Below are positions 30,001-58,705 of a stretch of 64,000 bases of DNA, piece after piece (position 1 is the stretch's first letter; each line of letters begins with the position of its first letter). The translations under genes were made by a program, and so were the position numbers. Source of the DNA: Ciona intestinalis (taxonomy: Eukaryota; Chordata; Ascidiacea; Phlebobranchia; Cionidae); NCBI RefSeq assembly GCF_000224145.3, contig NC_020166.2, forward strand, positions 9,977,006 to 10,041,005. The letters run 5' to 3'. The notes beneath the pieces are model-generated. The model saw only the letters and a list, made by a program, of their open reading frames with translations, was not told the DNA's origin and searched no databases.

Positions 30001-33000
30001 AAGTGCTAATTAATGGATATGTAACATTAAGCATAAAATAACGACTATTTTAACAACTGTGGTTTTGCTGGTGATTCCCTTCCTTTTGTTGTTTAAATAA
30101 TATGATCTTCGCTCTTGTTTTAGAGAGTATAAATGACATTCCAACACAAATTTTGGGACTATTACATCATTACATATTTCAATTGTTATAAAACTTTATA
30201 AAAAATCTGAAACAACACATTTCCAATTTACAGGTCAATTATAAGTCTGATGTTGAATCAATGAAAGGAAGAAACCATTCGACTATCCTTGACACTCCTG
30301 AGTTGAGACAAGTGAAGAAGAACACCTACAACTTTAGCACGGTATGTCATTGCTACTAGTTACACTGCTACATTGATAGTTTACCCTTATGTTGTTCATC
30401 TTTTTAATTACAAGGATTACATTGATTAATAGTTTAATAGTTAATAAAGTGGCCACAACCAAAACACTAAAAAACAAAAATTAAGCATAAAGTTGACAGT
30501 TGTTAAAAGGTCCTGTGTGTACATTGATACTTTACCATTATATAATTAATCTCTTCAGTTCCAAATATTACTTTGATTAAAAACACTATTGACAAAACTT
30601 AGCCGCAAAATTGACAGTTGTTAAAATATCCTGTAGTGCAGATAAATGGGAAGTACTGGTTAAAAACAATAATGTTAAACTTAAATAAGAACAAATAATT
30701 AAAACAAATTATACTTGTAAAACGTCTGCACAATATTTATATCTAACTACAAATATGAAGTATTTAGTAACACTGCTACAACACTGTAACCTAAACATAC
30801 CTATCTCTTCAATTTTACCCGGCGCCGAGGCGTAGTGGTTAGCGCGCCTGCCTGTAACCCAGAGGTAATGGGTTCAAGGCTCGACACTGCTATTGCTGTG
30901 GGCGTATGTGTCCTTGAGCAAGACACTTAACGGCAGTTGCTCCAACCCAGTGGTCACTAATGGGTTGTTCAAACTATCAGCCATACATAAAAAAATGAAA
31001 AAATCCAAGTTACATTCATTCATTCAATCACAAATCACCTAATATTTTTAAAATATGCCTAATTTATTACACCTCAACCTAAATATATTTATCTCTCAAT
31101 CACAAATTACTTTATATTTGATAAGGGTGTTTGATATTCCTTAATATTACCCAATACAGACAAACCTAATATTTCACTTCTTAAACAGATGTTTATATTT
31201 TTAAAATACGCCCATAGCAAGAATATATTAAATATATATTCTTGCTTTATTCAGATCAACTACAAATCTGAAGCTGAAAACATGAAGCGAGCGGCTCAGT
31301 CATGCGTGTTGGACACACCGGAGTTACGAAGAGTGAAACAAAACACTTACAACTTCAGCTCTGTTAGTTTCTATCCCTTCCCTTTTTCTTTACTTTTCTC
31401 TCTTTTTCTTATTCTTTTCTTCTTTCAAACTACAGATAAACTACAAGGACAACTCCAGCAAAGGAAAATCTGTCTCTGCTTGCTTAGACACACCAGAATT
31501 AAGAACTGCACGCCAAAATAGCAGAAACTTCAGCCAGGTCTTTTATTGCTTTTTTCCCAATCTTGGATAAAACAACTCCACCAAACGATTCCTTTCGTTT
31601 GCCTAAATATATCTTCTCCTATTTTGATGGAAATAAATGTAAAATTCAAACTTTTTGCAGATTAAGTACCAGTCAGACTTCAACAACATGAAAGGAAAGT
31701 ACACGCCAGTTGCTGATGACTTGAACATGCAACGAGTGAAGCACGCCACTAGAATATCTTCAGATCTTAAATACAAAGGAATGAAAGCAAAGAATGAAGA
31801 TATGGACAAAATGAGGGCGACCATTGAAGGACAAAAAGGTAAAAATTTGCTTTTGTGGAATTTGATTTTCATCTTATAATGTTATATTGTCAGGATATTA
31901 TTTATGAATACATAAACACCGCTTATTTTGTTGTGGGTGTATGTGTCCTTGGGCATGACACTGAACAGCAATTGCTCAAATCCAGTGGTCACTAATGGGG
32001 TATCTAAATTGTCAGCCATATTAAAAAAATCAATCACCCACAAATTTACCTATGTTCGTAAGCTCGTAGGCGCACACAAGGTGTATGAAATAGAACATCC
32101 GCGTTACAACGACTGTCATTTTTCATATGATAAAAAAATTTATATTCATTCATATTCTTGCGGCCATTTATATAATGCTTTATAAAATATTTGTAAAAAG
32201 TTTTAAATGTCCAGCAAACACATTTGAGGTTTAAGCAGTAGAACAGTTTATACAGTTGATACCTTTTAACACTTCACCCCAAATACCGTACAAAACAAAA
32301 TTTCTTTCTTTTTCAAACTTTTCTTTGAATATATTAACTTGTGACGTCAACGTTACCAGGGAAACAACAATCGGCCATTGTCCTTGATATGAAACCGATT
32401 AAGGTCCAAACTGAACTTCCGAAACACCAAGTTGTAAAATCTGAGCCGCTTAGACGTTGGAAACGAAACCCTGGATCTATATTCGACTATGATCCTTCTG
32501 AATATGAAACTGATACCGAATACGAAATGGGAAAACCTCACACCGTTACTGGTACTCTCTTTAATTCTCTTTCACTTTCCTATTTTCCTTATTCTCTTTC
32601 TTTCTCTTTAGCTTCTGCAAAAACTGGCGGCGCCGAAAATGAACAAATATACAACCGTCTGGTGACATGGGATTCTACAAACCTAAATAAACACCCAACA
32701 CCTTGGACTAACTACGTCATGGGTGCATAATAACTTCTATAATAGAACAATGATCGTTGGGATATATATACTAATTAAACCTAATTGCAGGGTCCGGTTA
32801 TAAGCACGTCGGCGCGCCGTCTTCCGTGCTTGATTACAGCTCAAGACATATAGCTCTTGCACCATCTGGCGGCGGAGTATCGGTACGTTTTGTTGCCAGT
32901 GATTTGCAAAGCGTCTGTACAGGTTCAGATTAAGTATGCCACTCCACTGTATTGCAGAAGCAGTTCAAAGCGATGTATGATTATGCTGCTGCTGACGATG

Positions 33001-33134
33001 ATGAGGTCACATTCAAGGATGGTGACGTCATAATCAATGCACAATCCATTGATGACGGTTGGATGTTTGGTACTGTACTGCGTACTGGTGCAACGGGAAT
33101 GCTACCCGCCAATTACGTTCAACTTTTGGCTTAA
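46..33134 (+). CDS. Neb: Nebulin-family giant actin-binding muscle protein, 3' part (66 exons seen)
   Basis: Nebulin winds along the actin thin filament of striated muscle; each module of about 35 residues binds one actin. The sequence shows some 66 exons joined in one frame (7,836 coding bases, stop included; about 2,611 residues), most encoding exactly one module that begins with an aromatic-lysine pair (xxYK) and ends in SD, SN, SE or SQ at the splice donor. Nearly all introns are phase 0 and sit just before xxYK. The last exons carry the [13 protein letters not shown] linker and an SH3 domain typical of nebulin, nebulette and LASP. About 68 modules are present, far more than nebulette or N-RAP, so nebulin proper is the best call. 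The 5' end is outside the window. Exon coordinates are given in the three sub-entries. One extra exon copy (29857-29961) is probably an assembly duplicate and is left out of the count. Confidence 0.95.
1225..1292. repeat. Direct duplication of 34 bp
   Basis: Two adjacent identical copies starting ATACTAGTTGCATGTACC in a nebulin intron. Confidence 0.9.
2041..2300 (+). repeat. Threefold tandem repeat including the start of nebulin exon 5
   Basis: The words TTTTAG + TTGGAATACAAAAAC (2050), TTTTAG + TTGCAGTAAAAAAAC (about 2174) and TTTTAG + TTGGAGTACAAAAAG (2282) recur with a period of 108-126 bp, with SINE tail sequence between. Only the third continues as an open module; the first two reach a stop. 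Confidence 0.8.
3952..4145. mobile_element. MITE family A copy
   Basis: About 190 bp with inverted ends GTGGGGGAAGATGGG and CCCATCTTCACCCC, and the shared internal words GTAGTAAACAAAGAAC and GACTCCCATAGACC. Confidence 0.8.
4440..4637. mobile_element. MITE family A copy
   Basis: Same element and orientation as 3952-4145, separated by about 300 bp; ends GGTGGGGGAAGATGGGACAC and GTCCCATCTTCCCCCACC are perfect inverted repeats. Confidence 0.85.
5690..5870 (+). mobile_element. Decayed SINE in a nebulin intron
   Basis: GTGGTGGTATAAGTGGTGCC head remnant, GGGAAGACACTTAATGG and CTTCAACCCAGTGTTC body words. Confidence 0.55.
6100..6347 (+). repeat. SINE tail modules abutting a nebulin exon
   Basis: Two or three copies of the tail words (GCACAAAGTGTATAAAACATAACACC, TAAACAAGTTACATTTATTTAC). 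The last one runs directly into the acceptor of exon 6348. Similar tails occur at about 1880-1960, 6660-6790, 10376-10490, 21679-21940, 25785-25870, 27266-27390, 28590-28800 and 31930-32170. Confidence 0.7.
8806..9081. other. Assembly gap (276 N) in a nebulin intron
   Basis: A run of N between exons 8375-8479 and 9143-9330. Exon 8375 is module 7 and exon 9143 is module 1 of the seven-module register, so probably no coding exon is lost here. Confidence 0.95.
9345..9540. repeat. Decayed tandem repeat, unit about 65 bp
   Basis: Three imperfect units with TTTTGGGGTAACA(A/T)TTT and GG..GCCAACT words in a nebulin intron. Confidence 0.6.
10013..10104. repeat. Dispersed repeat family D copy
   Basis: Short element with GGGCCAATCCTGGCCTAGA and CGACCTCACCCACATGGAA. 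Others at 8124-8188, 16032-16116, 59145-59215, and inverted at 17190-17280 and 20639-20720. Confidence 0.65.
13128..13275. repeat. Short tandem repeat around TTTGCAGTGTTTCC
   Basis: Seven or so irregular copies of CCCAT(T/C)TGCAGTGTTTCC in a nebulin intron. Confidence 0.75.
18923..19119. mobile_element. MITE family A copy
   Basis: Well preserved: TAGTAGGGTGGGGGAAGATG at the left and the inverse at the right (CCCCCACCATACTATA), TA-rich flanks as for a TA target site. Confidence 0.85.
19492..19660. repeat. Dispersed repeat family C copy
   Basis: Shares CTTTGATTACGGTAGCGAAAA-like start, GCGACAAAACAA and CAGTTAAAAAC with 23205-23405, 45677-45822, 58985-59105 and 61905-61980. Confidence 0.65.
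23205..23405. repeat. Dispersed repeat family C copy
   Basis: The best-preserved copy: CTTCAATTACGGTAGCGAAG, GATATAGCGACAAAACAAC, CGCTTACAGTTAAAAAC, and GTGGTCGCTACACC at the end. Confidence 0.7.
24420..24540. repeat. Tandem repeat, unit about 55 bp
   Basis: Two copies of TGTGGATTCATCAGCATGAT with following TTCATTCTTTTCATCATGA, plus a partial third, in a nebulin intron. Confidence 0.75.
25213..25328. mobile_element. Second MITE-like family, copy 1
   Basis: About 115 bp with inverted ends AAGGTGGCTATACACAGTAT and GATACTGTGTACAGCCACCTT and a CpG-rich middle (GCCGCATGCGG). A related copy is at 51169-51278. Confidence 0.75.
28645..29141 (+). repeat. First copy of a near-identical 0.5-kb duplication (probable allelic misassembly)
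   Basis: It matches 29697-30189 almost base for base, including the whole nebulin exon 28809-28913 and about 230 bases of the next intron. The differences are a few substitutions and a 4-base indel just before the exon. This level fits two alleles of one locus better than an old duplication. The copy stops abruptly at the N run. Confidence 0.85.
29142..29191. other. Assembly gap (50 N) at a faulty join
   Basis: Exactly 50 N, a conventional scaffold-gap size, separating the first copy of a duplicated segment from foreign-looking sequence. Confidence 0.95.
29192..29696. other. Foreign insert with cloning-vector polylinker at its left end
   Basis: Bases 29202-29218 read GTCGATCTAGAGGATCC, which is the SalI-XbaI-BamHI polylinker of pUC-type vectors with one C missing. 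The preceding bases resemble a poor read of the PstI part. The roughly 470 bases that follow are CpG-rich, unlike the surrounding nebulin introns, and have no recognisable exon. I read this as an untrimmed, chimeric shotgun read. Confidence 0.75.
29697..30189 (+). repeat. Second copy of the 0.5-kb duplication, with duplicate nebulin exon 29857-29961
   Basis: Same segment as 28645-29141. Exon 29857-29961 has the same sequence as 28809-28913 ([12 protein letters not shown]...). This copy runs on seamlessly into the intron and exon 30234, so it is likely the properly placed one. Confidence 0.85.
30821..31025 (+). mobile_element. tRNA-derived SINE
   Basis: The head GGCGCCGAGGCGTAGTGGTT has a pol III box A (CGTAGTGG) and, 30 bases on, box B (GGGTTCAAGGCTC). 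The body CAAGACACTTAACGGC and CCCAGTGGTCACTAATGGG follows, and the 3' end is a CATT microsatellite. In a nebulin intron. Confidence 0.85.
32360..32882 (+). other. Neb: Nebulin linker exons 63-65 before the SH3 domain
   Basis: Exons 32360-32551, 32612-32722 and 32791-32882 join in phases 1, 1 and 0 to the SH3 exon. The first contains [17 protein letters not shown], matching the LRVWRTNPGSVFDYDP block that vertebrate nebulin and nebulette carry between their last module and the Ser-rich linker. The third begins with SGYKH, matching the S-T-AYKH motif ahead of the vertebrate SH3. The linker is about 130 residues. The introns 32552-32611 (60 bp) and 32723-32790 (68 bp) are very short. Confidence 0.9.
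32958..33134 (+). other. Neb: Nebulin C-terminal SH3 exon with stop codon
   Basis: The last coding exon encodes 58 residues and TAA. It has the SH3 hallmarks in order: ALYDY-like [19 protein letters not shown], the DDGWMFGTV tryptophan, and the GMLPANYV end. This is the nebulin/LASP subtype (GMLPANY). In vertebrates this domain lies at the Z-disc and binds proline-rich partners; the same role here is inferred from homology. Acceptor AG at 32956-32957. Confidence 0.96.
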
Positions 33135-33202
33135 ACATGTTTCTGTAAATAACAAAATGTTTGTATGATGTTCTGTAAATATTGTGGAGTGTTCACCGGT
33201 TA

Positions 33203-33208
33203 AATAAA
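33203..33208 (+). terminator. Polyadenylation signal of the nebulin gene
   Basis: AATAAA lies 69 bases after the nebulin stop codon. This is the first canonical hexamer downstream and fits a short 3' UTR. Confidence 0.7.
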
Positions 33209-34001
33209 ACTACTCAACAGTGATCGTTGTGTCTGTTTTTATAAGATGTCCTGTGACAAGAAGCAGTGCTTCGGTCACCAGTTTCTTAACTCGGGAGTAC
33301 TGGGGTCAAGGCTCAATGCTGTAACTAGAGTGTCGTACAGAAAAAGTGAAAAATCTAAATGTATAAAAAACGGAGTCCCGATGGTGCTACCATTTTGTGT
33401 GTTTTTGGGCGAGACACTGAAAGGGAATTACTACAGTCTAGTGGACGGTTATGGGTTGCCCAAATTGTTAGTCATACATTTTATAAAAAAAAACGAAACA
33501 GTCCCCATACGGTTTACATACGTGGTAAATCGACAGCCGGCAAGAAGTGTATGAAACATAACGAAGCTGTTTTCTTAAAGCTTTTATGCGAGGGTAAATA
33601 CATTCACAACCGGCTCACGAGAGGGTAATAAGTTCAAGTCATACTAAAGGCTTTTAACTGCAGGGTCGTGGCTCGACACTGCTATTGTCGACCAAATAAC
33701 AATGCATCATACATGGTAACTCATATTAGGAAAGCAGTAAAACGGCGAAGTAAACCTGGTGTGTTTTATACGCCACCAGGATGAAACCAGAGCTCCCATA
33801 TATGTTATTTTGCGATGATTCATGCATTTCACAGACCAAATAAATTATACGACTGTTTGACGTCAATGCTAAAATTATAAACCAACTTCTGCGAAATGGC
33901 CTGCATTTACCCGTTTGCCGAAATTCCGATGAGAGAAAAAAAAAATTTTTTTAGCTGGCTGCCATGACCATTGTCTGATATATTTTATTTTCATATAACA
34001 G
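33209..34001. other. Intergenic region between nebulin and ZEB
   Basis: No gene recognised. 33380-33620 contains decayed SINE body and tail (GTAACTCGTAAGC-type words, GTATGAAACATAAC). One TGACGTCA at 33858. The ZEB promoter or a 5' UTR exon may lie here, but no TATA box or start site can be fixed by eye. Confidence 0.5.
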
Positions 34002-34067
34002 CGAAGCCTGCGCCGAGCAGTCTGGGACAAGCGCACACGCAGACCAGTCCACATTTCTTCTCCAGCC

Positions 34068-54516
<20,449 letters not shown>

Positions 54517-56150
54517 AAGGTCATGATGCATGGTCCCTACGTCATGGTTATGACGTTTTCACTTCATGCTTTATATTCGTGAATATTATTTGTTCTTAGT
54601 ACGACGCCTTTGTTTTCTTCAACATTTCGTTTCTTCATCCCCTCGCGCGCGCTGTACATATTGTTACGTCATAATTTTCGTGCTGCCTAATTTCTTCACT
54701 GTTCGCCTACGTCATCCGAATTGCGTCATCACTAATTACGTCACTGCGTTCATATTCTTCACTAATTCCGGCTTGCCTTTTTTATTACGTCATACGCGCG
54801 TCAACCAAGTGCCTATTTGCGCAGGGGAACCCCCATTCTTGCATGACGTCACATATAATCGAGCACTGTTTCGTCACACTTGCCGTACGTTCACGCCGCT
54901 TCATGTATTGCATGGGATTTTCGGATTGTTTTTTTGCACCCCGTTTTTGTTCACCTTGCGCAGATTTTGTTGCAGAACTTTTAGAGTTGCAATTTTTTTC
55001 CTTGCGGATCTCTCGATTAAGTTGCAATTATTACGATACGCAGATAATGCGAAAGATCATAGTACGTTTCTTTGTTGATGCAATATTTTTTTTTGTATTT
55101 TGATGTCACACACAGCATTCCTGAACAATAAGAAACAAACAATCAAACGTCATAAAGGAACATTGTTAATCAAATTGACATTTTATATAAGTGTACCAAC
55201 ATTTGGAAAAAAGTGACATTTGGTGCTGCTTGCTGATAATATTGTGACAAATTTGTAAATACTGAAACTTGGGCCAAGATTTTACATTATTTCTATTGTA
55301 CCAGATCATGCATATTTACCGCACAATAAAAAGAACTAACAGGATTTTTGCCTTAATTTTTCAGCAGCTGTTAAGTGGCATATTCGGTAAGAACGCTGGA
55401 TTGAAAGTTGAGGTTACTGGGTACGAATCTCAGAGCGAACTGCATTTTCCAAAACTCATGAAGTGAGAGTAAGTGCAGTCGTACGGGATGGCAAAAGCGA
55501 GTCAGATTCTGTATGATGTCTAATTGCCGTAAAACATTGAATAACGTTTTCTTATATTAGCAACATGCAAACGCAAGTAAAAATGGACAAAACGAAAAAG
55601 AAAAACGCAATAAACTGCTTCAAGACGCTTTCTACATGCCACCTTTATTACTAAAGAATATGTATGCTTACTAGTGAAGAGGCAAGCGCTGTATGTTATA
55701 CCAATGTGTCAAGGTAGCAGTAGAAAGAAGTACGAAACGTGAAAATTACACTACGTTTCTTCATACCAGATAAATCATTAAAAGATTAGTTACAATATGC
55801 CGGGTAGCAGAAGTTATAGAATATTTGAATTCGACCGTGCATTTACATTATTTGCATTTTTAAGTGTTAAGAAATCTTATATAGGTTTTAAACTGTATTT
55901 ATTGACTTTGAAGTCTTTAATTCGTCGACCGTAGGATTGGATTACGAAAGCGAAGCTTCGAGGGTAGCATGTGACGTCATAGCTAATTGAAACAGGTAGA
56001 AACTGTTGACATTGTGATGCAACGAAGCATTGTTACACCTAATTACGTCATAATGTCGCTTCGTTTAACAACAATGCGCGGGGGGAATTTAAATTTCAAA
56101 CGAAAGTTAGCTTGAAAAATTGGAATTTTCGCGAAACTGAGAAACGGGTT
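54517..56150. other. ZEB 3' untranslated and intergenic region
   Basis: CpG-rich at first, with many TACGTCA/TGACGTCA words. Candidate polyadenylation signals are AATAAA near 55325 and 55608. An open frame of 170 codons starts at 54566 but has low complexity and no known domain. No gene recognised. Confidence 0.5.
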
Positions 56151-56362
56151 ATAAAAACAAGCGAATGAAATGTCGTTTTAAACCTAGAGAAGGCAGACTT
56201 AAAGTCTACATTTCTGTGGTTGGAGCCTTTGCTTCTAAACGAAAGGTGACGGATTCGAGGCTCGGCGATGCCACCTTTGTTGGTGTTTTATTGGAAACGA
56301 CAAGATCAGTGACAAAATGTCCTGTGGCCGTCGGTTTCATAGTTGTTTATGCGTAACGATTG

Positions 56363-56585
56363 TACCTTGCTTTATCCTCGCGTGCACGGGAAAGGTCAGT
56401 CGATATAACACGGATGTTCTGTTTCATACACCTGGTGTCAGCTTACTAGTTGGCGCGTATGTAGCTTTGTGACAGACTGTTTTTATGTATGCCTGACATT
56501 GTGGATACCCCACTAGTGACCACTGCGTTGGAGAAATTGTCGCCAAGTGTCTTGTCCAAGGACACGTGCCCTCGATGGTGGCAAC
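56363..56585 (-). mobile_element. SINE, minus strand, immediately upstream of IL-17
   Basis: Complement contains GTGTCCTTGGACAAGACACT, the CCAACGCAGTGGTCACTAG body and the GTATGAAACAGAACATCC tail. It ends about 40 bases before the IL-17 start codon. A further head fragment lies at 56225-56275. Confidence 0.7.
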
Positions 56586-56623
56586 GACGAAACTTTATTT
56601 ATGTCGCAAAGTGTGCAGAAATC

Positions 56624-58010
56624 ATGTTTAAACTATTCTTATTAGTTTTATTTGTTTGTGTTTGTTACGGGAACGAAGTTAGATACAGAAGGAACGAAAA
56701 AAGATGCAGAATCCCGTTAAACTCTCAAAACAGGTAGTTTTTTTTGAAATATTTAATGAATGTAGCTTATTTATCCTTGCGTAGCGGAGCAGCCAAGTCG
56801 TTACAACACGGGTGTTCTGTTTTATACACCTAGTACCCGCTTACGAGTTACCACGTATGTCATTTATTTATTTTAGCGAGCGGGTAACGACAGTCGCTAT
56901 AACACGGGCGTTCTGTTTCATACACCTCGTGCCCACTTACGAGTTACCACGTATTTGCATACTTCGACGTCAACGTAGTAAAAGTTAATCAAAACCTTCA
57001 AGGAAACAATGTCGAAGTATTATGAAGCAAGCGTACGTTCAGTACTCCTACAAACTTTCACGATTTGACCAATCTGCTTTGAAAAATTCTAAAATGGGCA
57101 CTAGCACCGCCAAGTGTCCAACAATGACTGAAAGTTACGTCATAAACGAAAATTCCCCGACGGCGAGAAGCACATCGCCTTACGTCACAGAACTAGTTTA
57201 TGACAACAAACGGTGAGTGAAGAGTTTAATATTTGACTGTAACCGCTCTATTCAAAGCTGTTAAACAAAAATTTGTCGCAAATATGTGCAGATGACGATA
57301 AATACAATGTCTGGTTGTGACAGATGCGACTTTTTATTGATTAGCCTATGTTTTATTTTTATGTAGATATGTGTGTATTTTAATTTACCACGTCTACCAT
57401 ATATCCTGAAACGACAGAGCCTTTTTATTTAATGTTTTAAACAATGGTTAAGCTTTTACCAGCATATATCACCAGTCTGCAAAGTATGGCAGTTCCTGAC
57501 GAGATCTCGCGCGTGCAAGACGGTTATTTTTCGCGTTCGCGCGTGCTATCATTAAAAATCTACGTCCAAAGCATGTACATTTTCAAGCCACGTTAGGAAA
57601 TCTTACTTACTTTAATACGTATTTTTTTCTTTGTTTAATTAATTGGCGTACGTAGGAGAAATTGTGGCGTGCATAACCGAAAGTCTGTAAAAAAATCGTG
57701 CGTGCACCTGCCATACTCTGCAGTCTGGATATATCAACTGTTTAAAGATTTTTTTGATGTCTAAATAAATGCCAGAAGTATTAGAAAACAAGCAGAGTTA
57801 TGTATTTGTTACAGAATACCAAGATATCTCCCTCAAAGTAAATGCTTGTGTAGCGGGTGCATTGCTTCTAGTAATGGTAGAGAGACTCTTGTTGGGAAGT
57901 CGGTGCCTTTAGTTGCGCAAATCAAAGTTATGAGAAGAAATAAAACAAACAGTTATTCTGTTGTAACAGAAGATGTAACAATAGGCTGTACCTGCGTGCT
58001 CAATGTGTAA
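56624..58010 (+). CDS. Il17: Interleukin-17 family cytokine, three exons
   Basis: IL-17s are secreted cystine-knot dimers that signal in mucosal and innate immunity. Exons 56624-56733, 57003-57212 and 57815-58010 join in phase 2 twice to give 171 residues, a usual IL-17 length. Residues 1-16 are a hydrophobic signal peptide. The family core is clear: CP at 75-76, RSTSPY (92-97), YDNKRIPRYLP, CLCSGC (117-122), SVPL, KVMRR and the final VTIGCTC (C165, C167). The acceptor of exon 2 (57001-57002) has a poor pyrimidine tract but gives the only in-frame join. In-frame ATG codons upstream from 56489 lie in a decayed SINE, so the start at 56624, which begins the signal peptide, is preferred. It neighbours ZEB upstream in the same direction with no functional link evident. 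Confidence 0.93.
56762..56956 (-). repeat. Two tandem SINE tail modules in IL-17 intron 1
   Basis: Two copies of about 95 bp, each with GTTCTGTTT(C/T)ATACACCT and CTTACGAGTTACCACGTAT on the plus strand. Confidence 0.8.
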
Positions 58011-58117
58011 ACTGGTGTTGTTGGTTTTTGTATAAGTTTTATTTTTAGTAATATTATTTTGTAATAACTTGAATGCATTATTTATTAAAGTTTTTTAATG
58101 TAATAAAAGTTGTTAAA

Positions 58118-58123
58118 AATAAA
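58118..58123 (+). terminator. Polyadenylation signal of the IL-17 gene
   Basis: AATAAA lies 108 bases after the stop codon; another AATAAA is at 58102-58107. Confidence 0.6.
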
Positions 58124-58251
58124 CTACAATAGTATAAAGAAAGTACTTCTAGGTGATTGTATCTCACAACTTCTTAAATACATTGTTAACCAAAAGCTAG
58201 TTATTACATAATGAGTTGGTAAAACACATTGAAGTAGTATTCGGAAAGTAC

Positions 58252-58532
58252 AAGGTGTTGGGAAAGTCACTGTGCAACTAAATTATACCTGGTTGAAAGT
58301 GTTGGGAAAATCACTGTGCACTTACATATTTATTAACAGACATGTTTCAGTATAGAATTCAGGAGGTAAATATGAATGACAATTATAAATGATGTTGAAA
58401 GTGACCCCCGTTAGCATCAATATAGGCTTTGACCCTTCTTATTTTGTTTCTAAACACCTTAATCAGCTGCTCCCTTGGAATAGACTGATTGAATTATTAA
58501 ATCAGCGCACAGTGACTTTCTGAACACCCTGT
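58252..58532 (-). mobile_element. Internally deleted Tc1/mariner-type transposon with transposase C-terminus
   Basis: Inverted ends: 58252-58275 reads AGGTGTTGGGAAAGTCACTG-like and the complement of 58504-58530 reads GGGTGTTCAGAAAGTCACTG. On the minus strand 58383-58478 encodes a short in-frame end of a transposase, ...IDANGGHFQHHL, stop, of the form seen at the C-terminus of many IS630-Tc1-mariner proteins. Most of the transposase is missing, so the element is non-autonomous. The left end seems doubled (second copy at about 58297). Confidence 0.65.
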
Positions 58533-58705
58533 TCATTGTTGCTAAAAAGATATTTTATAGTAGAAAATGTTAAAAATACATTAAGTAGCGTATGGACAAG
58601 TGATGCTAGTTAAAATCATTACCAATACCCCGTCCCATGAAAAACGACAGTTGTGGCAATTTCTTTCTAATGGGTTCTTAGGAGCCGTAATAAAAACAAG
58701 TGATT

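Larger units (their letters stand above)
21565..31838 (+). other. Neb: Nebulin C-terminal modules (exons 44-62)
   Basis: Exons: 21565-21648, 21962-22090, 22634-22738, 23034-23126, 23907-24011, 24294-24401, 24988-25095, 25529-25624, 25958-26068, 26561-26668, 27024-27131, 27423-27524, 27758-27982 (two modules), 28183-28287, 28809-28913, 30234-30341, 31255-31362, 31436-31537, 31661-31838. After about exon 45 the seven-module register is no longer evident. The modules at 30234, 31255 and 31436 share LDTPELR followed by N-x-x-NFS, like the LDTPEMRR modules next to the linker in vertebrate nebulin and nebulette. The second half of the 31661 exon is the divergent last module (LKYKGM and following), also conserved in position in vertebrates. 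It ends in phase 1. The intron 31363-31435 is only 73 bp. Confidence 0.88.

Noticed and set aside
30821..30895. tRNA gene suggested by box A and box B
   Set aside because: No cloverleaf is formed and the sequence continues as a repeated SINE body; it is a SINE head.
1..33134. CRISPR-like array or phage/plasmid origin for the regularly spaced motifs
   Set aside because: The regular spacing is due to nebulin module exons with introns; there are no constant direct repeats with unique spacers.
54566..55078. 170-codon open frame after the ZEB stop
   Set aside because: No domain, low complexity, repeated TACGTCA words; better explained as 3' UTR in a stop-poor stretch.
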